Below, in pieces: positions 1 to 12,559 of a DNA stretch of 64,000 nt (position 1 is the stretch's first letter; each line of letters begins with the position of its first letter). The translations under genes and the position numbers were made by a program. The stretch covers positions 194,341,948 through 194,405,947 of the forward strand of contig CP136064.1 of the NCBI GenBank assembly GCA_032622095.1, read 5' to 3'. Source of the stretch: Siphonodentalium dalli (lineage: Eukaryota > Mollusca > Scaphopoda > Gadilida > Siphonodentaliidae). Below the pieces are notes generated by a model, which had not been told where the DNA came from, did no database searches, and saw only the letters and a program-made list of their open reading frames with translations.

Positions 1-52
1 AAATACCAAATTTCATCGAAATTGGCTTAGTCGTTTTGGAGTCCATCGATTT

Positions 53-102
<50 letters not shown>

Positions 103-136
103 AACACATACACAGATCTTTCAAAATATATAATAG
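1..136 (+). mobile_element. RTE-like non-autonomous element, 3' end only (copy a)
   Basis: This is the 3' tail of the element that is complete in the next two entries. It has the stretch around ACCAAATTTCATCGAAATTGG, a CA tract at about 56-99, a short AAAC-type stretch and the ending TCAAAATATATAATAG. A tail of this form before a simple repeat is typical of RTE-type retroposons and their non-autonomous relatives; that family assignment is inference. No protein is encoded: the Thr-His repeats in translation come from the CA tract. Confidence 0.6.
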
Positions 137-818
137 ACTAGAAGGTGACCCGACTTCGTCCGGGCTATTCAAAAACCAAATTTCAAGTCGATTGCTCCAC
201 CCGTTTCCTAGATCTGGTCTGCGCATGCGCGAAGCTGGCGTCGCGCGTGCTCGGCGACCCGATAAAATTCGTATCCGGGGCAAGATACATTCACATACCA
301 AATTTCAAGTCGATAGCTACACCCGTTTTCGAGATATATAGCCCAATGTCATTTGCGGATACCTCGGCCGGTGATGAGTTAACGCGACACAGTCAAATGC
401 ATCGGCAGGGTGAGAGTTAACGTAATCTAACTTTATGACCTCTGACGACGTCATAGAATTTACGCATTGATTTTATCCCGATAAAAGCATCGCACCACTT
501 GTACCTAATAATTGAGGCAGATAACTAAAACGGATACATACATATTATATATCGTTGGAAAGATGAAACCACACAGATTCTAACCGTGCAAATTATATGA
601 CTGGCAATTTATTATTCGCGCTATATCGTATCGATTTGTGAGCACCGAACTGAAATATATTAGCGCAAAACGGCGTAAAAAACAGATTTGACCTCCGCAC
701 GTGAAAAGTTGACCTCGCACGGACAAATAAATATGCCTATGTTCGTCTCCGGCCGAAAATACCCTAAAATACCAAATTTCATCGAAATTGGCTTAGTCGT
801 TTTGGAGTCCATCGATTT

Positions 819-862
<44 letters not shown>

Positions 863-896
863 AACACATACACAGATCTTTCAAAATATATAATAG
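137..896 (+). mobile_element. RTE-like non-autonomous element, complete (copy b)
   Basis: About 760 bp, starting CTAGAAGGTGACCCGACTTC and ending in a CA tract (about 822-858) plus TATATAATAG. It joins copy a and copy c head to tail. The ends are supported by an insertion of a related element at 51989-52918, where the paralogous locus near 7243 is empty. No open frame resembles a reverse transcriptase, so it would depend on enzymes supplied elsewhere. Confidence 0.6.
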
Positions 897-1769
897 ACTA
901 GAAGGTGACCCGACTTCGTCCGGGCTATTAAAAAACCAAATTTCAAGTCGATTGCTCCACCCGTTTCCTAGATCTGGTCTGCGCATGCGCGAAGCTGGTG
1001 TCGCACGTGCTCGGCGACCCGATAAAATTCGTATCCGGGGCAAGATACATTCACATACCAAATTTAAAGTCAATATCTCAACCCGTTTCCGAGATCTCGT
1101 CTGCGCATGCGCGAAGCTGGCGTCGCACGTGCTCGGCGACCCGATAAAATTCGTATCCGGGGCAAGATACATTCACATACCAAATTTCAAGTCGATAGCT
1201 ACACCCGTTTCCGAGATATATAGCCCAATGTCATTTGCGGATACCTCGGCCGGTGATGAGTTAACGCGACACAGTCAAATGCATCGGCAGGGTGAGAGTT
1301 AACGTAATCTAACTTTATGACCTCTGACGACGTCATAGAAATTACGCATTGATTTTATCCCGATAAAAGCATCGGACCACTTGTACCTAATAATTGAGGC
1401 AGATAACTAAAACGGATACATACATATTATATATCGTTGGAAAGAGGACACGCCACAGATTCTAACCGTGCAAATTATATGACTCGCAATTTATTATTCG
1501 CGCTATATCGAATCGATTTGTGAGCACCGAACTGAAATATATTAGCGCAAAAACGGCGTAAAAACAGATTTGACCTCCGCACGTGAAAAGTTGACCTCGC
1601 ACGGACTAATAAATATGCCTATGTTCGTCTCCGGCCGAAAACACATCCAAATACCAAATTTCATCGAAATTGGCTTAGTCGTTTTTGAGTCCATCGATTT
1701 CAAACACACACACACACACACAAACAAACAAACACATACACACACAGATCTTTCAAAATATATAATAGA
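897..1769 (+). mobile_element. RTE-like non-autonomous element, complete, with internal duplication (copy c)
   Basis: About 872 bp with the same ends as copy b. It is longer because a segment of about 122 bp, containing GCGCATGCGCGAAGCTGG and GATAAAATTCGTATCC, occurs twice in tandem (about 938-1180). The CA tract is shorter (about 1703-1722). The last two-thirds match copy b almost base for base, so the two copies arose recently, by local duplication or by insertion of sister elements. Confidence 0.6.
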
Positions 1770-2212
1770 TGTAGTATCAATAAAATAATTCCAAAGGTAA
1801 GGGGATATAATTCTTAAATGTAATTCTTAAATGGAGCTCTTAGTCGGTTAAATTTAATTTAGTTTGGTGTGGTTCACTGCCTATGTTCTTCACTAGAAAT
1901 AAAACAAGAATTGGCTTTAGTTGAGTTATCAAGTTGGTAATAGGACAAGTTGACTGACTATCTAAACAAAGGATAAAAATTATAAGAATGGAAGAAAAAC
2001 ATAGAAAAAACAAAGACAAATTAATCATTCGGTCATCATCAATCAATAATCAGTTAATCGTGCTGCAAAATTAATCGTGCCAGTGGATAATATTATTTGT
2101 TTTATTATTTTGGCATTTATCTCTGCTTATCCAAATCTGCCTGTTGAATCTAAATAGGATTGTATCATTTTAAATAAATATTAATTTTTGTCATAATCAA
2201 TGTGACATGTGT
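1770..2212. other. AT-rich gap, nothing recognised
   Basis: No open frame of note and no repeat shared with the rest of the window. No remnant of a forkhead gene is visible here, although the unit order seen elsewhere (forkhead gene, then X block) would place one at this spot. Confidence 0.5.
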
Positions 2213-3280
2213 CATGTGACACTGACGGGTGATTCGTGACAAAAAAAAATAAAAAAAATGGGTGATTCGCATTTTTCGCACAGAAGTAATTTAAATTGTC
2301 TTTATTTCTACCATATCATGAATAAACTAACAAGAAACGCTCTTTATTGTTTTAATGTCAAAGAATATTTGGAAACCCAAACATCTTTAACTCTTATATG
2401 TTGTATATTTATGTCATCTGTGTATTATGTCAATTGTTTGGATTTGGAAATAAAAATATGTTTACATCAAACATCATGAATTCGACTTGAATTGCTCTTT
2501 ATAACTGGACCGCGATGAAACAAAAGAGAGCATAATTTGGAACTTCAAACCGCCAAGCGCGTTTAAATCGAAGGATATCTTAAAGGCACGGGCGGCGTTC
2601 GTTGCAGAAATATTCACATTTGTTCAAATCGCCATCAACGGAAAGAATATTAAAATATATATAGTTTTGTTCATATATGCCAAACATAATCAGCGCGTAA
2701 ATAGTATATTTTCGTCAAGGCGTATGCTGGTGTATGTAAACAAGAACCTTCTCGTGTTACAGAAGTTTTTCTTCTGTTTACATAACACAGCGCAATTCTA
2801 TTGGTTAATCACACACAAATGATATAAACGCTCTTTATTATTTCCATATCAGGAAAACAGTAACAAATAACGCTCTTTTTGTTTACCATATCCGGATCTA
2901 AACAAAAGGCAGGTTCTGTAACGTTTTTTGATTTTGTTTACATAACAAAGGAAAAATATTTGACAATAACATACTCTTTATGCCATATATTTCTGATTGG
3001 CATAAGAACAAGGTCTGTCAATATTTTACTATTCTTTCTGTTTATGGCGGTTTTTGACGAAGCTGATTGTTTTAACAGCATATATACCCACCGACAACGC
3101 CGCTCGTATCTTTAATCTGGCCTGTGATGACTGGACTTGTAGCATGTATCACTTCACCCCATTTATAATATACAAAACATGACGGGGATACAGGACTGGG
3201 CGTATTTATCACTCTATACGGATCATAACTTCGGAAAATGTCAATGACATGCACTGTAGTTTAGCACGAGGAGGGTCCCG
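2213..3280. repeat. X block, copy 1 (flank of forkhead units)
   Basis: Begins at GTGACACTGACGGGTGATTCGTGAC and shares dispersed stretches with 22935-25100, its duplicate in unit 2, and 58130-60300. Shared landmarks include TTTTCGCACAGAAGT, CTTTATTTCTACCATATCA and ATAACTGGACCGCGATGAAAC. In the units at 24 kb and 33 kb the match is interrupted by a 925-bp transposon; here the empty site is GCGCGTTTAAATCG around 2557-2570. No gene is seen; short frames are lowercase AT-rich shadows. Confidence 0.7.
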
Positions 3281-3284
3281 ATGA

Positions 3285-4095
3285 ATTTAGTCACACAAAG
3301 AGTAAAATCCAAGAGGGCTACATTGTTTTAATGGGAAATCGTTCAAATTAAACGGCCCCCATTTAGGGGCAAACATGAACATGTCTCTAAAATTTCTAAA
3401 CATTTCGCCCATAACTTTGGCTACAGGATGTGCCGATGGATTAATATCTGAAATCCAAGATGGCCGCTGGCGGATATCTTTTATTTTAAACGAAATTCGA
3501 AAACATTTGCTCATCTGGAGTCCACACGGAATATCCATATGAAGTTTGGTGACGATCGGGTGAGCGATGTGGCCTGTAGGGTGTGTCGAAGGATTTAGTT
3601 ATGGAAAGAGTAAAATAAAAGATTGCTAGCGGCCATGTGTTTAACGAAACTCGGAAAAAAATCGACGGCTTCTATCTGGTGGTCACCCCGAAGATCCATA
3701 TGAAGTTTTGTGACAACGGGATGAGGGATGTAGGGTGTGCCGAAGGATTAAATCAGGCAAAGAGTAAAATCCAAGACGACTGCCAGCGGTCATGTTTTTC
3801 ATTTAACATCGTTCAAATTCAAGAGCTCCCATCTAGAAGTGATCCTAAACATGCCTGTAAATTTTCAACAACAAAATTTTTTAAATGTTGGTTGAACAGG
3901 GTCTGCCGATGGATTTAAATGTGAAAATCCAAGATGTTGCTGATGGTCATGTTTTATAACGAATTTCGAGGAAAAATCGGCGAATCCTATCTTGAAGCCA
4001 CCCGGAATATCCGCGTGGAGTTTGGTGACGATCGGAGGGATGTGGCATCATGTCATGTAATGTGCCGAAGGATTTAGTCATATTTATTTGCACAA
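3285..4095. repeat. Degenerate ~150-165 bp periodic repeat (AAGATGGCCGC family)
   Basis: Modules containing AAATCCAAGATGGCCGC, ATATGAAGTTTGGTGACGAT and GTGTGCCGAAGGATTTAG recur about every 145-165 bp. The same family is found at 7935-8225, 24975-25692, 33921-34638, 49090-49660, 53590-54240, 60330-60690, 62714-62905 and 63470-63740. It has no coding capacity. Its class (satellite-like or transposon-derived) is not known to me. Confidence 0.7.
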
Positions 4096-4899
4096 TGAAG
4101 TACCACAACTAAAAAACCTATTGCATGTTTTGGTGGCCAACAATCGAGAGAAATTTAGAATTATTGTCAGCCAATACTCAAATGCATATATGATCGTATC
4201 TTATAAATACCATACCCTGTAAAAACTGCTTATTAAGAAAAACAAATCGGGATGTGAATTTGCCTGGAAGTTATCAGTTTCAGATTTCCAACTTCTCATT
4301 CTGGGCCGAACCATAGTCTACCTAGTAGATTCTGCCCCCTTGTTAGTGGTCACAATTAGACTACTGAACAATTCAGAATATCCTACCATCCAGGCCTGTG
4401 AGGGAACACATGGGAACATCGGGGATGTAAATGGAATTACGAAACGTGTCTGTCTGGTTCAAACGGAGGAGTTCAGTTTGAAATTACAGAGTGCGTGGAC
4501 CCCACCCCAAACAGGATAATTTAGGCTCGTCTCTGGCAATGTAACGGACTACCAGAATAAATTTAGTGTAAACAATATTTTATTTTCGAACAGAACATTT
4601 AACACATACAAACAAATTGACATAATATACAACACATGTTCAAAAACGGGGATTAGACAACAACCCTGAAAGGCAAGTCTTTTCCTCGGAATAAAAAGTT
4701 TACCCTTGGTATTAGAATAGATACCATATAGGGTATAAATTTGATCTAGCGATCGTAGATAACTTTAACGGTTATAAAAATTTCCACAAAAAGCGAAAAT
4801 GGTACTGTCAATCCAGAATGACACCAATAGTGGTGCTATATATTTTTTTTAAGTCAAACAATTATTCGCCTGGCAATACCAGTATATTTATCAGCAAAC

Positions 4900-5605
4900 G
4901 TCGTGAACGTACACTTTATAGGCCTATGCAGTAGGACTGATAAACTATCAAATCAAAATACAGACATTATGTCGAAATTCTGCTGCGATATTGCAACGTT
5001 ATATTTTCTTGCGATGTCACTCAGACCCTCACAATCTATGGAACGTATGGGATCTCGTATCAAGGAATCGCCATCGTTCAAAAAGAACTGTGACACCTTG
5101 TACTTCTTCTGAACAAAACGGCGTACGTAAACAGTCTGTGTTGTGCTCAATGCGGCTCGATCTACAACAACGAAATTCTACACGTAACATCTGACTGTAG
5201 AGCCGAATCGTTGATTCATCTCAGGAATATATTCTGGAAGAGAGTGGTCGACGTGTACGGCATTCGGGGCTATGAATTCCTGGCCGCACTCTCTGTGGAC
5301 ACATTCGCATCTCTCCTTGGAAAATCTAGCATATGCGAACAGTCAAACCATATCCACAATTCCGTAAACTTTGTTATTGATACTGCTGTCTTTCTTTTCC
5401 ACTCTTGCAACATTGCGAAGGGTGTTTGTATCTACTAGCTTCCAGGAATATGGCACACAATGTCAGTTATCCAACACGCACAATATCAAACTTTTGATTG
5501 TGGACGCATCTTTCTATAGTATATATGTATTATTTATGCTTATTTGTGTATATTCTCATACTGTTTGTATAATCTCTCCATACAGGAGGCAATAAAGATA
5601 TATAG
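4900..5605 (+). pseudogene. LINE ORF2 C-terminus and 3' end, relic
   Basis: In broken frames the translation gives the C-terminal part of a non-LTR retrotransposon. A Cys-His cluster of the form CAQCG...HVTSDC lies near 5142-5200 and is followed by the typical tail with LIHLRNIFWKRVVDVYG. An AATAAAGATATATAG-type end lies at about 5592. Stops and frame changes make it dead. The same relic sits at about 50380-51010 in the paralogous Y block, so the insertion preceded that duplication. Confidence 0.6.
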
Positions 5606-5635
5606 TAAATCTATGTTTGTGACTATTGTTGATTT

Positions 5636-5965
5636 AGTTTGATTAAAGCCGCTGCATGTCAGTTGCACGTCCAATTTAATGATTTATGTATGTTTATGGA
5701 GGTTTTGAATCAAGTAATAATAGAGGATCTACAACGAGTTCCCAGTTTATAGCGTAATTTACAAAACGCGTCCAGTAAATTAGGTCTGGACCGAGCCTTT
5801 GGCGAGGTCCAGACCTAATTTACTGGACGAGTTTTGTATATTCCGCTATAAACTGGGGACGAGTTGTAGATTCTATTTATTATATGATCCAAAAACCTCG
5901 ACAAAACATACTTAAATTAACAAATTGGACGCGTAACTAACATCGGCTTCTATAAGTCATGCGAT
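5636..5965. repeat. Foldback element (long inverted repeat)
   Basis: Two arms of about 150 bp meet around 5799: the left arm carries GTCCAGTAAATTAGGTCTGG and the right arm its complement. Pairing extends outward through the sequences near GGAGGTTTTGAATCAAG and GTCCAATTT to AAGCCGCTG on the left and the matching CGGCTT on the right. Related, less complete arms are seen at 6255-6425 and at 51080-51375. A cruciform-forming MITE-like element or a local inverted duplication would both fit. Confidence 0.65.
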
Positions 5966-7934
5966 GACGTTTCACGTAACTATGCGTTGTTTGTCCGCGA
6001 AAAGAAATAGTCCCAGATAAATAAAGACTCCTTGGCATATTTAATTGCGTATATTTAATAACATAACTTTTTAAACTCTTCATTCATTGTAGTTTGTTGG
6101 AAAAATATTGGAAGCGATAGTATTTTGAGACGTAGCATACGGAATGTATACAGACGACAAACCGGAAGTTAAAGGTCACCTGGCACTATTTCCTGTTATT
6201 AAACGAACGTTTAATATCACACTTTATAGAATGGATTTATTGAACGGAATAAGGGTAGGGTCATGTAATAAATATAATTTACAACTCGCCCCCCCGCTTG
6301 TAGCGAAATTTACAAAACGAGTCCACTAAATTATAAATGGACTTGGCTCGGTTAAGACATAATGTACTGGAATAATTTTTGGTTTATTTCGATATAAACT
6401 GGGGACTAGTTGTATATCCTCAAAACATGTATCTACCCTCGCAATATTAGACAATATAACACCAGCATTTAGTCCGTTTTCCACACTATTCCAAGTTGTC
6501 CAAGTCTGCTCGTACTAAAAACCATTTACCCGGCCCGTTACCATTTGTATGACATGATTTATAAGCGTCAGTGACCAGCTCACATAAAACCACAATTAAA
6601 TGTTATCAAATATCACAATTGCGACTACAAACGGGTTTATTCCGTAGAAGACATTATATTTGTTCTGAAAACCACAGCAGTTGTCAATTGATAGCGGTAA
6701 TTTAATGTGAAATAAAGACTTTTCCGCAGTGTTTACATATTATAAAAAGTATGCGAATTCAATTGACCCTACGAAGTGACATCGGCATATTTCAGAGAAA
6801 ATGTTCTAGGGACTTCTAGCAATCGTGAGGTAAACATAACCATGCACGTGGTCGTAACTTGAATTAATTCTATCACTTATACCCGGTAATTTGTAAATTA
6901 AAAATAGCATTTATATCGCGAGACGTTCCGTTTAAGAAACGTTTAACTAATAAGTAATATAGGACAACTAGTTTACAATACAAATAGCACACATAATAGT
7001 GATGGAATATATTAACACCACACGATGAGTAAGGGGTGTATTCGTTTGGTATACGCGTATTCGATTGACGGCACATAAGCCGAACTTAGCCGAGTTCATT
7101 GCGCAACACGTCGGCTTTCAGTTAAAACGTAAACTAACCGATTTAATCCTAATAAACCGAAATATTCTATGTGTAATTTAACATGAAAGTTAGTATTATA
7201 CACCATTATGACCATAATATGCCACTGTCTCCGATATATATAGCATCAGATGTTGACTTTTAGGTAAAATCGAGTAAAATAGACTATAATTCCCACCACC
7301 AATCCTGGGCCTAACCCATTACTCATGTCAAAAACTAGCATCTTGCTATCGCATAATATTAGCTGGTTTCAGTACGAGCAGACTATAATGCACCCAAAAT
7401 TACTAAAGAACATATATGATAAAATACATTCATAAAAGTTGACTCTCATTAGAATCAAATATTAAAGAGCGTTCCCAAAATATTCTTATTCGTGTATAAT
7501 CGTGGCGCAATGAACTAATAATACTGATAATAGGAGAGAGAGGTTATATATGAGATAATAAAAACTGATAACACAGACTTGTGTTAAGGGGGGGACTAAC
7601 ACAAAACGGTTGTATACTTTCTTATTTATATACATATAGATAAGAGTAAAAGATATGACTGTCCGGACTGTTCTCCCATACCCCTGGACCTAATTCAACC
7701 AAATTTGGTGTGGTGACTCGGGGTAACATGGCTGAGGTTATAACGGCGTTAGTTTTTCAAAACTTGCTTATTAAATAAATAAAACAAATAATATGTCCAA
7801 TATGAAACTATTTATTTGCACGATGATATACTGAAGTAACTCGTCCAGTTGTTTTGCCCAAAAGAGTGGATCTGTCGCAAAATAATTATTGAAATCGGTC
7901 GCCAACTGTTTTATCGGCCTAACGGTCTCAAAAT

Positions 7935-8225
7935 TATTGACAAGAAAATATAAATGTGGCCTCCACATCATCCCTTTCAACAAAAAACATGATAAGCACC
8001 CATCTAGATGTCACCCAGATGATCAGTATCGAGTTTGGTGATACTCGGATGATGGATATGCTCTGTAGGGTGTGCTAAAGGATTTAGTGATGCAAAGAGT
8101 ACAATCCAAGATGGCCACGTTTTTAATCGAAAATCGTTCAAATTCGATAGCTCACACCCAGAGGTGATCATAAACAAGCCTGTATAAATGATTTTTCGAA
8201 CTCGTTCGAGATATTGTTGCAAGGG
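7935..8225. repeat. AAGATGGCCGC-family repeat, partial
   Basis: Contains GAGTTTGGTGATACTCGGATG, the AAGGATTTAGTGATGCAAAGAG motif and AATCCAAGATGGCCACG, matching the family described at 3285-4095. It is conserved in position with 53590-54000 in the other Y block. Confidence 0.6.
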
Positions 8226-8534
8226 ACCAATATAACAAATATGAATTAATCGGTTGATGTTTGAATTATCGGACTAACGGTCTCACGCTCGCGTCCACTC
8301 GGACAGACGCCCGCCCGTATTTACTGTTATATACGGTTTGCGGAAGACAAACATGGGCACGCGATATTAACATGCACTCTTCGATCCAACCATTGAATAT
8401 GACTCGATAACATAACTAAGTACCAAATAATCACGGCAAAACCATATCACCTTGCTGCGAGTGGCAAAAAGTTTGAACCGGCAATATTGTCTCACAATCG
8501 GACTAGCAGTCCTAAATTATGCGAATAAGGTTTC

Positions 8535-8868
8535 GAAAATCAATAGCTAGTACTTTTTATCAGTAGTAGTTCATTATGCGAATTATTATGTTGGGTTTTT
8601 ATTCGTATTTTATTCGTCTTGTGAACTCCGTTAGTAACCTGTCGAATCGAGTCTTTAAATATCGTATTGATGTACATTGTATAAACCATCTGGCCCACAA
8701 TAGAGACACTATGACTTGATAACAACACAATTAAGCACAAACTAATCACGGAGAACAAAACCATATCCCCTCACTGTGGGTGACAAAAGTTTGAACGCCA
8801 GTATTTTCTCACAAACGGAATCGCGTTCATAAATTCTGCGAAAAATTTTTTGGGCCGTCCGAATATTA
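8535..8868. repeat. Minisatellite flank A, first copy
   Basis: Runs from CGAAAATCAATAGCTAGTAC to the first minisatellite unit. It is repeated nearly unchanged at 11854-12187, just before a second short array, and in part at 54514-54690. In the 54.5-kb copy only a single array unit is present, so the array here grew after the Y blocks separated. Confidence 0.7.
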
Positions 8869-11577
8869 CAACTACTATTAGCTATTCGTAATTATTATCA
8901 GTAGTAGTTCATTATGCGAATACTATTATCCATTCGTAATTATTATCAGTACTAGTTCATTATGCGACTGCTATTAGCTATTCGTAATTATTATCAGTAG
9001 TAGTTCATTATGCGACTACTGTTATCTATTCGTAATTATTATCAGTAGTAGTTCGTTATGCGACTATTAGCTATTCGTAATTATTATCAGTAGTAGTTCA
9101 TTATGAGACTACTATTAGCTATTCGTAATTATTATCAGTAGTAGTTCATTATGAGACTACTATTAGCTATTCGTAATTATTATCAGTATTAGTTCATTAT
9201 GCGACTACTGTTAGCTATTCCGAATTATTATCAGTAGTAGTTCATTATGCGACTACTATTAGCTATTCGTAATTATTATCAGTAGTAGTTCATTATGCGA
9301 CTACTATTAGCTATTCGTAATTATTATCAGTAGTAGTTCATTATGAGACTTCTATTAGCTATTCGTAATTAGTATCAGTATTAGTTCATTATGCGACTAC
9401 TATTAGCTATTCGTAATTAGTATCAGTATTAGTTCATTGTGCGACTACTGTTAGCTATTCCGAAATATTATCAGTAGTAGTTCGTTATGCGACTACTATT
9501 AGCTATTCGAAATTAGTATCAGTATTAGTTCATTATGCGACTACTGTTAGCTATTCGTAATTATTATCAGTAGTAGTTCATTATGCGACTACTATTAGCT
9601 ATTCGTAATTAGTATCAGTATTAGTTCATTATGCGACTACTGTTAGCTATTCGTAATTATTACCAGTAGTAGTTCATTATGCGACTACTATTAGCTATTC
9701 GTAATTAGTATCAGTATTAGTTCATTATGCGACTACTATTAGCTATTCGTAATTAGTATTAGTATTAGTTCATTATGCGACTACTATTAGCTATTCGTAA
9801 TTATTATCAGTAGTAGTTCATTATGCGACTACTATTAGCTATTCGTAATTAGTATCAGTATTAGTTCATTATGCAACTACTGTTAGCTATTCGTAATTAT
9901 TATCAGTAGTAGTTCATTATGCGACTACTATTAGCTATTCGTAATTAGTATCAGTATTAGTTCATTATGCGACTACTGTTAGCTATTCGTAATTATTATC
10001 AGTAGTAGTTCATTATGCGACTACTATTAGCTATTCGTAATTAGTATCAGTATTAGTTCATTATGCGACTATTAGCTATTCGTAATTATTATCAGTATTA
10101 GTTCATTATGCGACTACTATTAGCTATTCGTAATTAGTATCAGTATTAGTTCATTATGCGACTATTAGCTATTCGTAATTACTATCAGTATTAGTTCATT
10201 ATGCGACTATTAGCTATTCGTAATTATTATCAGTATTAGTTCATTATGCGACTACTATTAGCTATTCGTAATTATTATCAGTATTAGTTCATTATGCGAC
10301 TACTATTAGCTATTCGTAATTAGTATCAGTATTAGTTCATTATGCGACTACTATTAGCTATTCGTAATTATTATCAGTATTAGTTCATTATGCGACTACT
10401 ATTAGCTATTCGTAATTACTATCAGTATTAGTTCATTATGCGACTATTAGCTATTCGTAATTATTATCAGTATTAGTTCATTATGCGACTACTATTAGCT
10501 ATTCGTAATTATTATCAGTATTAGTTCATTATGCGACTACTATTAGCTATTCGTAATTATTATCAGTATTAGTTCGTTATGCGACTACTATTAGCTATTC
10601 GTGATTATTATCAGTATTAGTTCATTATGCGACTACTATTAGCTATTCGTAATTATTATCAGTATTAGTTCATTATGCGACTACTATTAGCTATTCGTGA
10701 TTATTATCAGTATTAGTTCATTATGCGACTATTAGCTATTCGTAATTATTATCAGTATTAGTTCATTATGCGACTACTATTAGCTATTCGTAATTATTAT
10801 CAGTATTAGTTCATTATGCGACTACTGTTAGCTATTCGTAATTAGTATCAGTATTAGTTCATTATGCGACTATTAGCTATTCGTAATTATTATCAGTATT
10901 AGTTCATTATGCGACTACTATTAGCTATTCGTAATTAGTATCAGTATTAGTTCATTATGCGACTATTAGCTATTCGTAATTACTATCAGTATTAGTTCAT
11001 TATGCGACTATTAGCTATTCGTAATTATTATCAGTATTAGTTCATTATGCGACTACTATTAGCTATTCGTAATTATTATCAGTATTAGTTCATTATGCGA
11101 CTACTATTAGCTATTCGTAATTAGTATCAGTATTAGTTCATTATGCGACTACTATTAGCTATTCGTAATTATTATCAGTATTAGTTCATTATGCGACTAC
11201 TATTAGCTATTCGTAATTACTATCAGTATTAGTTCATTATGCGACTATTAGCTATTCGTAATTATTATCAGTATTAGTTCATTATGCGACTACTATTAGC
11301 TATTCGTAATTATTATCAGTATTAGTTCATTATGCGACTACTATTAGCTATTCGTAATTATTATCAGTATTAGTTCGTTATGCGACTACTATTAGCTATT
11401 CGTGATTATTATCAGTATTAGTTCATTATGCGACTACTATTAGCTATTCGTAATTATTATCAGTATTAGTTCGTTATGCGACTACTATTAGCTGTTCGTG
11501 ATTATTATCAGTAGTAGTTCATTATGCGACTAATATTAGCTATTCGCAATTATTATCAGCAGTAGTTCATTGTGCGA
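8869..11577. repeat. 48-bp minisatellite array with higher-order structure
   Basis: About 2.7 kb of head-to-tail 48-bp units (GACTACTATTAGCTATTCG, then TAATTATTATCAGTATTAG, then TTCATTATGC). There is a common 45-bp variant lacking one ACT. By length this is roughly 57 units. Variant forms (AGTATCAG, ACTATCAG, GTGATT, TTCGTTAT) recur in the same order about 801 bp apart: the series at about 10080-10620 is repeated at about 10880-11420. It has no spacers and no coding capacity. Confidence 0.9.
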
Positions 11578-12187
11578 AATGTGTCAATTCATGCGTGTTA
11601 TGATTACGTTGTGGTGATTAATTTTCTTGTTATGTTCGTATTGTGAACTCCGTTAGTATTATATAAACCTGTCCAGTCATATTGATGTAGATTTTGTAAG
11701 CCTTCTATAGGATTATGTTTCTTTGTTTTAGAATAAATAGAGCAAAAGCTGACTAATTTTGATTCAAAACTTGACAAGGGGGACACACCGTAGAACCAGA
11801 AATAGAAAAACTACATTCTGAAATGGAATCCATTAGGGTCCAAAAAAGGGTTCGAAAATCAATAGCTAGTACTTTTTTATCAGTAGTAGTTCATTATGCG
11901 AATTATTATGTTGGGTTTTTATTCGTGTTTTATTCGTCTTGTGAACTCCGTTAGTAACCTGTCTTAATCGAGTCTTTAAATATCGTATTGATGTACATTT
12001 TATAAACCATCTGGCCCACAGTAGAGAGACTATGACTTGACAACAACATAATTAAGCACAAACTAATCACGGAGAACAAAACCATATATCCCCTCACTGT
12101 GGGTGACACAAGTTTGAACGCCACTATTTTCTCACAAACGGAATCGCGTTCATAAATTCTGCGAAAAGATTTTTGGGCCGTCCGAAT
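11578..12187. repeat. Duplicated array flanks (segment B with L1 start, then flank A copy 2)
   Basis: 11578-11846 repeats the sequence that also follows the second short array at 12430-12690. It includes part of the L1-type open frame (the stretch around AGCAAAAGCTGACTAAT and GACAAGGGGGACAC). It stops abruptly near 11846 and is followed at 11854 by a second copy of flank A. This records a tandem duplication of flank + array + LINE start. Confidence 0.7.
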
Positions 12188-12430
12188 ATTACAACTACCA
12201 TTAGCTATTCGCAATTACTATCAGTATTAGTTCATTATGCGACTGCTATTAGCTGTTCGTGATTATGATCAGTATTAGTTCATTATGCGACTTTTAGCTA
12301 TTCGTAATTATTATCAGTAGTAGTTCGTTATGCGACTACTATTAGCTGTTCGTAATTATTATCAGTAGTAGTTCATTGTGCGACTAATATTAGCTATTCG
12401 TAATTATTATCATTAGTAGTTCATTGTGCG
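12188..12430. repeat. 48-bp minisatellite, short second array
   Basis: Five to six degenerate units of the same 48-bp sequence as the main array, with variants such as GACTTTTAGC and GACTAATATTAGC. It ends at TTCATTGTGCGAAATGTG, as the main array does. Confidence 0.8.
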
Positions 12431-12559
12431 AAATGTGTCAATTCATGCGTGTTATGATTGCGTTGTGGTGATTAATGTTCTTGTTATGTTCGTATTGTGA
12501 ACTCCGTTATTATTATATAAACCTGTCCAGTCATATTGATGTAGATTTTATAAGCCTTC

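Larger units (their letters stand above)
3537..8765. repeat. Y block, copy 1 (paralogous to 49090-54690)
   Basis: A segment of about 5.2 kb that aligns in the same order and orientation with 49090-54690. Shared landmarks are the periodic repeat, a LINE C-terminal relic (about 4900-5600), a foldback element, stretches such as GATGAGTAAGGGGTGTATTCG (near 7024), and the block starting CAAATTTGGTGTGGTGACTC (about 7699). The copies differ by many substitutions and indels, so the duplication is old. Apart from these elements the interval 6430-7930 holds nothing I recognise. Confidence 0.75.

Noticed and set aside
1240-1300. Possible hammerhead ribozyme (GGTGATGAG...) in the RTE-like element
   Set aside because: The core would need CTGATGA and a downstream CGAAAC in a foldable arrangement; the second part is absent and the stretch is not conserved at 52440.
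36-1302. Frames rich in Thr-His repeats (and Cys-Val on the other strand)
   Set aside because: They are translations of the CA tracts in RTE-like elements; no independent coding evidence.
8869-11577. CRISPR-like regularly repeated array
   Set aside because: Units are contiguous, with no unique spacers, in an animal genome; it is a minisatellite.
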